This document shows positions 57,611-64,000 of a stretch of 64,000 bases of DNA, piece by piece (positions within the stretch are counted from its first letter, which is position 1; every line of letters starts with the position of its first letter). The notes under the pieces were generated by a model. The model ran no database searches, was not told the origin of the DNA, and saw only the letters and a program-made list of their open reading frames with translations. The stretch is from Populus alba (taxonomy: Eukaryota; Streptophyta; Magnoliopsida; Malpighiales; Salicaceae): the NCBI RefSeq assembly GCF_005239225.2, contig NC_133302.1, forward strand, positions 12,371,991-12,435,990, given 5' to 3'. The position numbers and the translations under genes were made by a program.

Positions 57611-60009
57611 AGATCGTGCTCAACTTTTTACAGGAGTTTCCATAGGTCGTTTTCCTTGGTGTAGCTATTGACGAGGTCCTCTCATCCAAACTTGAGTAAT
57701 GGCTCAAATGAGCTATAATGTTTGATCTGACCATTGGATCACCCTCAAATTTTTATAGCAGTCGGAGGCCGTTTTCATTGTAATAGCTATTGAGACACTA
57801 CTCAATGAGGAGGAGGTGTGGTCATGCCACACCAGACTAACATCTCAAAAAGGGCCATAAATTTTGATATGACCTTTGGATTGTGCTAAAATATTTACAG
57901 GAGTTTCTAAAGGCCATTTTCCTTTGAGTAGCTATGGAATCGCAACTCAGTGACGAGGAGGTCTGGTTGTGCCAGACCAAAGTAACGACTCAAAAGCGCT
58001 ATAACTTTTGATTGGGCCTTTGGATCATGTTACAATTTTTACAGAAGTTTCTAGAGGCCGTTTTACTTGGAGTAGTAATTGAAATGCTACTCGGTGACGA
58101 GGAGGTCTAGTCGGGCCAAACTAGAGTAACGGCTCAAAAGAACCATAATTTTGATCTGATTGTTGGATCATAGTTAAATTTTTAGAGGAGTTTTTAGAGG
58201 CTGTTTTCCTTGGATTCGATATGAAATTACTACTCAATGATGAGGAGGTCTGAATGGGCCAGACTAGGGTAATGACTTAATAGAGCTATATCTTTTGATC
58301 TGACCTCTAGATCACGTTGAACTTTTTACAGGGAGTTTTTAGAGGCCGTTTTCGTTGGAGTAGCCAAGGAATCGCTACTCGGTGATAAAGAGGTCTTGTC
58401 GACCAAACTTGAATATTAGCTCCAAATGGCCATAAATTTTGATTCAACCGTTGAATCGCGCTAAAATGTTTACAGGAGTTTCTGGAGTCTGTTTTTCTTG
58501 AAGTAGCTATGAAATCACTACTTAGTGACGAGGAGGTCTTATCAACCAAACTTGTGTAATGACTCAAAAAGGCCTTAACATTTTATCCAATTTTTGGATC
58601 GCTCTTAAATTTTTATAAGGTTTTTCGGAGGCTATTTTCCTTGGAGTAGCTATTGAAATGCTACTCGGTGATGTAGACCTCTGGTCGGGCCAGACCATAG
58701 TAACGTCTAAAAAAGGACATAACTTTTGATTCTACCATCGGATCACACTCAAATTTTTACAGGTGTTTCTGAAGGCTATATTCCTTAGAGTAGCTATGGA
58801 ATCGTTACTTGATGACGAGGAGTTCTGGTCGAGTAAGACAATAGTAACAACTCAAAAGGGCCATCACTTTTAATCTAACCATTGGAACGAGCTCAAATTT
58901 TTATAGAGTTTTTGGAGGATGTTTTCCTTGGTTTAGCTATGTAATTGCTACTCGGTGATGAGGAGGTCTAGTTGCAACAGACAAGTGTAACAACTCAAAA
59001 GGGCCATATCTATTGATCAGACCGTTGAATCGCGTAAAATGTTTTACAGGAGTTTTGGAAGCCTATTTTCCTTGTTGTAGCTATGGAATTGCTACTTGGT
59101 GATGAGGAGGTCTTGTCAGTCAGCCATGACTAACTGCTCAAATGGGCCATATAGTTTGATCCAATCATTAAATCACGCTTAAATTTTTACAAGAGTATTC
59201 GGAGGTCAATTTCATTGTAGTAGTATTGAAATGCTACTCGGTGACGAGGAGGTCTTGTTGGCAAGACTAGAGTAACAGATCATAAGGGCCATAAGTTTTG
59301 ATCCAACCGTTAGATCGCCCTTAAATTTTTACAGGAGTTTCTCGAGGCTATTTTTCTTGGAGTTTATAGAGGTCTTGTCGGTCATACTTGAATAGTGTCT
59401 TAAAAGGTCCATAACTTTTGATCAAACTGTTGTATCGCTCTTAAATTTTTACAGGAGTTTCTGGAGGCTATTTTCCTTGGAGTAGGTATGGAATCGCTAC
59501 TCGGTGAAGAGCAGGTCTTGTCGGTTAGACTTAAGTTACGTCTCGAAAGGCCTATAGTTTTTTTATCAAACTATTGTATCACCCTTAAATTTTTACAAGA
59601 GTTTCCAAAAGGTTGTTTTCCTTGGAGTATGTATGGAATCGCTACTCGGTGACGAGGAGGTCTTGTTAGCTAGACTTGAGTAAGGCCTCAAAAGGGCCAT
59701 AACTTTTCATCCAACTGTTGAATCATCCTCAAATGTTTACAAGAGTTTCTGGAGATTGTTTTCCTTGGAGTAGGTATAAACACGTTACTCGCTAACAAAG
59801 AGGTCTGGTCGGGGTCGACCAGAGTAACGGTTCAAAAGCGCTTCAATGTTTTACAGGAGTTTTCATAGGCTGTTTTCCTTGGAGTGGCTATGGAGTCACA
59901 ACTTAATGAGGAGGAGGTCTTGTCGTCCAAACTTGAGTAATGGCTCAAATGAGCTATAACGTTTCATATGATTGTTGGATCACCCTTAAATTTTTATAAG
60001 AGTTTCCTA
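57611..60009. repeat. Satellite array, about 143-bp unit, about 17 copies
   Basis: Tandem repeats with landmarks TTTTTACAGGAGTTT, CCGTTTTCCTTGGAGTAGCTATGG, CTACTCGGTGACGAGGAGGTCT and GGGCCATAACTTTTGATC. Successive GAGGAGGT landmarks fall near 57810, 57955, 58099, 58242, 58387 and 58530, spacings of 143-145. Copies are diverged (roughly 75-85% by eye), and one near 59360 has an internal deletion. No coding potential. Confidence 0.93.
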
Positions 60010-60256
60010 TAACACCCCACCCCACTAGCAAGATATTGTCTACTTTGGCCCACATGCCTCACGAATTTGTTATTGGTAGTTGTGCATGGCCCCAAAACGC
60101 GTCCTACTAGTCAAGGTGAGCATGCTCATATAAGGCCCTCCCATAAGTCCTCACCCACTGATGTGGGATATTACAATTCACCCCTTTTAAAGAGCTTGAC
60201 GACCCAGTCGGCACCATCGCGCAAGCAATGAACCGGGCTCTAATACCAAATGTAAT
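60010..60256 (-). mobile_element. TRIM-like mini-retroelement, 3' LTR and primer-binding site
   Basis: Minus strand: GGTATTAGAGCC (primer-binding site of tRNA-iMet type) near 60247-60235, a short non-coding interior, a purine run AAAAGGGG (about 60188-60181), then a terminal repeat from TGAATTGTAATATCCC at 60180 to GGGTGTTATA at 60010 (171 bp). It has conserved blocks ATGTGGGATATTACAATTCACCCC and AAAACGCGTC typical of TRIM-type elements I know from dicots. The other terminal repeat is lost at the E2 LTR (60257). Confidence 0.65.
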
Positions 60257-61840
60257 TGATGTAACAATATTATTCGATAGTTTCACCCATATTTAACTAG
60301 TTTTTTGCCTATGCTTTATATATAAAATGTCTTGATATTCTTTATTTTATGTTTTGAAGGCACTTTTGGATGAAAGATGCAAGGAATAAATAGGAGGTAA
60401 GTGGCAGATTTGACCTTCAATTATTGTTTTTTCTTTTATAGAGCGTGAGCTCTAGAGGTTGAAATGAAGTGATTCTAGTGGCATTAAAAAGATAACATCC
60501 ACACTTTTCTGGACATCTAAGGTAAGAAAATAAAATAAGGAAGAGCATGGAAATCGCAGCCTTCAAAGTCATATCTCGCAATCTGGCAATATTGACCTTC
60601 AGCCATTCCAAATTGAATATCTGAAGTTACATAAGTCCAATTGATTCAAACTTAATGGTTTTGGATTCCTGACTCAAAGACCTATCAACACTCCAAATTT
60701 AAGCCCAAAACGATGTCATATGAGGGAGATATGATTTTTCAAAGATGACAACTAAATTCTGCCAGCAAACAGGTTTTGTGAAGAAAAGAGTCCAAATTAC
60801 GTTCTGAAGCATCTAAACCGACATCCAAGTTTTATTTCAGCAATCCAGCTCCTCTAAGTCAAAGCTTGAAGATTTCATGCAACACTATTTCTCATTTTTT
60901 AGGAAAATAGTTATTGAAGTACTTAAATGTAAACTATCTACTTAAGGGAGGATTATTTTGTAAAATAGAGACTAGGGTTTCCAAGGATATAAAAAGAATG
61001 AGAGAAGAGGAGGAGACAGCCAGCCAAGAATAGAAAAATGCCCCCTTCCTCTAAGAAACCTGAAATCATGCATTCGTCTGTCTTTTTGATTAGTTGTTCA
61101 ATAAACATGAAAGGTTAAACTCCTTTTCTTGGTTGCAAGGGCACAGAAACCTTCGGATTTCAAGAACTGTGAGATCTATTTTACTTTTTATTTTCAGTTT
61201 ATATGATGAATATGTTTGTTCTGCTGTGCTTATTTTTTCAATGATTGTTTATTTTAATTGCTAGAGTGAACTCTAAGTTATTATTATAGACAATCTATTA
61301 CTAAGTTTGATATCAAAACCGGAGTTGTGGTATATGAATTTATGAAGCAACTGAGTTTAATAATTGTGGTGGATCTATGTTATTAATCTGAGGGAGAACA
61401 TTCAATCAAATCAAACATAGACTGCAGACAGTTATGTTTTCTTTATTAATCAATTTATCTAGTTCTTAAGGCTGTCATTGAATTAAATTACTAGTGCGAA
61501 CATCGTGGTTATTTGATGGTTAGGGTTAGTTATATGGTAGTTCTGTTAACTAACCAATGTTAAGAAGAGATAACTATTCAGAATATAAATTGATGTCTCG
61601 TGACCAAGGTTTGTTTTATTGATAATTTTCTGATTTTATTTAATTTTGCTTGATAGTTTTCTGTTTTCTTTTGCTTTAGCCTAGATAACGTTCAACCCCC
61701 CCTCCCAAATTGTATATCTTCTAGCATAAAAATATGACTTGAACCTTCTTCATGGAATTGAACCCTTGCTTGCTTTGTATTATCTTGTGTGTTGTGTTTT
61801 AAGTTAGGTAATTAATTTGTGCAACCGCAACATCGCAACA
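60257..61840 (+). repeat. Athila-1 LTR of E2 (1584 bp)
   Basis: TGATGTAACA...CATCGCAACA, aligning with E1's LTR without the V3 insert and thus giving the empty site for V3. TATAAAAA at 60988-60995. Followed by an intact-looking primer-binding site, so it is a 5' LTR. Confidence 0.93.
60988..60995 (+). promoter_or_regulatory. TATA box of Athila-1 E2 LTR
   Basis: TATAAAAA after GGGTTTCCAAGGA, matching the E1 LTR box. Confidence 0.65.
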
Positions 61841-61844
61841 AATT

Positions 61845-61862
61845 TGGCATTGTTGCTGGAGA
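61845..61862 (+). other. Primer-binding site of E2 (tRNA-Asp type)
   Basis: TGGCATTGTTGCTGGAGA starts four bases after the LTR and matches the Athila-type site TGGCGCCGTTGCCGGGGA at most positions. Confidence 0.78.
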
Positions 61863-62594
61863 AGTAATTTTAGTTGATTCTTATGCTGTTATTTTTATTT
61901 TCTGTGATTGTTATTTATTTTTCTAAAAAATCAAAAGAAGCAAAATTTTTGCTTGTGGCTTTAATATTCATTTACGGCAGCGGTATTGTTCAAAACATAT
62001 TTTTTGGTTGAATTAGGTATTGGCCTTTTCTTTCTTGAAGGGAAACACTATTCTAAATAAGACTAGTGGTAAACCGCTAGCCCCACCCTATCAAGTTGAA
62101 AGCTTGATAGGGTTAAGTTGATGAATGGAGTTGACGAAGAATAGGTTAAGTTGAAAGCTTTCCCTTTCTCTTTAAAAGGGGCAGCAAAGACATAGTTTTT
62201 CTCTATTCTCCCAGGTTCCATTAGAACTTGGAATGTCATGAAGAAGATATTCCTTGGAAAATATTTCCTAGCATCTCTAGTTGCCAGTATAAGAGAAGAA
62301 ATATGTGGGATTTGACAATCTCATGGCGAGACATTCTCTGAATATTGGGAAAGATTTGAGCAACTATGCATTCAATGCCCTCATCATCAAATACCTGATC
62401 AACTGCTCATTCAATATTTCTATGAAGGATTGATGCCTACTGACCATAGTATCATTGATGCTGCAAGTGGAGGGGCATTGATAGATAAGATACCTGAGGT
62501 TGCACGTCAATTGATCTCAAACATGGCAGTCAACTTGAAATAGTTTGGCACTTGTTGAGACTTCGCAAACAAACGAGTAAATGAGGTAAGTATT
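61863..62594 (+). pseudogene. gag: Athila-1 E2 leader and gag fragment
   Basis: The leader matches E1. Near 62095 the sequence jumps from the leader (CACCCTATC) into gag at GGAGTTGACGAAGAA, so the first ~110 gag codons are deleted. The following part is closely similar to E0 445-910 and E1, including the codons for SIIDAASGGAL. It is cut at 62594 by a V LTR after GTAAGTATT; E0 continues uninterrupted there (GTATTTCTAACC). Stops occur in all frames. Confidence 0.85.
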
Positions 62595-62781
62595 TGACAC
62601 GACCAAAAGCTTGATGTCTTCTCCCAAGTGCAGGAGTGTCGAAGTAATAAATAACCCGGCAAGACCGGGGTCGAACCACAGAGAGGTTAATTGTATAAAT
62701 TATAAATAACAACGCAACAATAACAATAATAACGATAATAATAACAAAAGTAGTACTATTAATAGTAATAATAATAATAAT

Positions 62782-62857
62782 ACTCAGTACGTGGCGTTGT
62801 TATACCTGAGAATGATCTAAAAGATCGGGTCACAGGTTTCCAGCCTATATACTGAGT
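62782..62857. other. 76-bp module with inverted ends in V6
   Basis: ACTCAGTA...TATACTGAGT with GATCTAAAAGATC inside, the same length as in V1 and V3, between (TAA)n runs. Confidence 0.8.
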
Positions 62858-63636
62858 TTATGAACAGATAATAATAATAATAATAATAATAACAACAACA
62901 ATAATAATAAAGAAGAGAAGGAAGAAATTAATGAGAACTTTGAGATGAAAGATTAATGTAAAGATTAAACAACGATAAAAACAAATGTCAAGGTTAGAGG
63001 ATCCACTAATGGTACTTCAAACAAGTATAATATAAACTCTTATTATTCAATTGGAAACCACACATAAAGGAGGTTCCAATCAGATTATAAATTGTTAACA
63101 TGATTACATTAGTTATCTTATTCGAATAAAGCTAATACTTGTAAATGTTTGCAGGCATTCATGATTATAACTTATGTTAACAACAAATCAAGTCCCTTTC
63201 ATAGCTCAGGTGTCGGTTATACCATACAGTATGGGCTATGAAAGTACCAAGTATTTGTTGTACCAAGTGTTATACAACATAAATCTAGATTAACCATTTA
63301 ACAAGCAAAGTATTAAAAGTGAACAAGATAACAAATATAAAACATGTTAGTATCCAACGTTAAGGTCCATGTTAAGTTTATATTATACTTATTCTTACAC
63401 CATTAGTGTACCCTTTTCACCTTGACATAATTAACTTAGCTAAACATAATGAAAGAAAGAAACATAGATGAACAAGATAAGAACATAAATGAGAAAGAAG
63501 TTAACTAAGTAAAGGAAAGGAAATGAAGTGCATAAACTTGATATTAATGAAAGCAAAACATAAGCAATACAAAGAGAGAAAGCAAGAGCATGATCTTGAT
63601 CTGCAAACCAAGATGCCTCAATACATGGTAAGTGCC

Positions 63637-63646
63637 TCCTTTTATA
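63637..63646 (-). promoter_or_regulatory. TATA box of V6
   Basis: Minus strand TATAAAAGGA, conserved in V LTRs. Confidence 0.7.
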
Positions 63647-64000
63647 GGCCAAAATTTGGAACTATTGATTTGTTGACTAATTGATGAGTGGGTGGCCACA
63701 TCTTGACTAGATAACAATCCTTATCTTCTTGTCTGATCAAGATGTCATTGCTAACATCATAATTTGCCCAGAATCCTTAAGAATGTTCTAGGAAATTGTC
63801 TCAGCTTTCCAACAAAAAAAAGATGAGGTCATTTGGACTTCTAGAACTCAAGATATGGGCTGAACACTAAATAGTGTTTGGGCTGCAAGACAGCTTCGGA
63901 CTTCTTCGTTGTTCCTTCAATTTGGACTTCAAAACGACCTTTTCAAATCTTGGGCTCCTCATGAAAGTTGTAGGCTTTTGTCTTACCTTTCCATCCATAT

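Larger units (their letters stand above)
62595..64000 (-). repeat. Athila-2 LTR V6, runs off the window
   Basis: Starts TGACACGACC on the plus strand after GTATT (62590-62594, the likely target copy). It is very like V1 (over 95% by eye in the first 200 bases), so the two are recent relatives. It contains the 76-bp module at 62782-62857. The TATA box (minus strand TATAAAAGGA) is at 63637-63646. Confidence 0.9.

Overview
The window looks like repeat-rich, probably heterochromatic, nuclear DNA of a flowering plant (a dicot, judging by the families present). The evidence is a wall of plant-type Ty3/gypsy LTR retrotransposons of the Athila, Tekay and Reina lineages, a 5'-truncated plant LINE, the end of an En/Spm (CACTA) DNA transposon with a spliceable intron, a TRIM-like mini-retroelement and a 143-bp satellite array. 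I found no convincing host gene, tRNA, rRNA or CRISPR. Every element-coded reading frame is broken by stops, frameshifts, deletions or later insertions, so the coding entries are pseudogenes. Names used below: Athila-1 (copies E0, E1, E2), Athila-2 (A, B, C; its LTR is called V), Tekay (T, W), and Reina families S (R1, R2), U and X.

Layout. 1-1837: Athila-1 gag (E0). 1838-3110: pieces of a Reina-U element. 3111-5973: 3' half of Reina R1 with its LTR. 5974-21442: Reina R2, opened first by an inverted solo LTR of its own family (6371-7311) and then by a nearly complete 11.2-kb Tekay element T (8046-19233), which itself carries a solo V LTR (14239-15966) in its integrase. 21443-22483: Reina-U LTR pieces in both orientations. 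22484-28018: two Athila-2 pol copies (A on -, B on +) forming a large inverted repeat. 28019-36469: a V LTR scrap, then Tekay W, whose integrase is split by a 4.6-kb inverted Tekay solo LTR that itself holds a solo V LTR; the W 3' LTR carries a long minisatellite. 36470-41589: Athila-1 E1 with a solo V LTR inside its LTR. 41590-42980: CACTA transposon end. 42981-46971: V LTR split by a LINE. 46972-53574: Athila-2 C (minus) with its 5' LTR and a Reina-U solo LTR inside its leader. 53575-57610: Reina X (minus). 57611-60009: 143-bp satellite. 60010-60256: TRIM fragment. 60257-62594: Athila-1 E2, cut at 62595 by another V LTR that runs off the window.

The nesting can be dated relatively because many insertions keep exact 5-bp target duplications: AATTG, GCCGC/GCTGC, GGGAC, TGTTC, CCTAT, ATATT and CTACC. 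The V LTR family is among the youngest layers. Its solo copies cut T, the solo Tekay LTR and Athila-1 E1, and a V LTR with only one side visible cuts E2. The points most worth checking are: Reina LTRs that contain the end of the pol ORF; a stop codon shared by two Tekay copies; palindromic and minisatellite arrays inside Tekay LTRs whose copy number differs between LTRs; a 76-bp module with inverted ends present in only some V LTRs; the head-to-head Athila-2 inverted repeat; and the satellite array abutting a Reina LTR. I did not find a new autonomous biological system.
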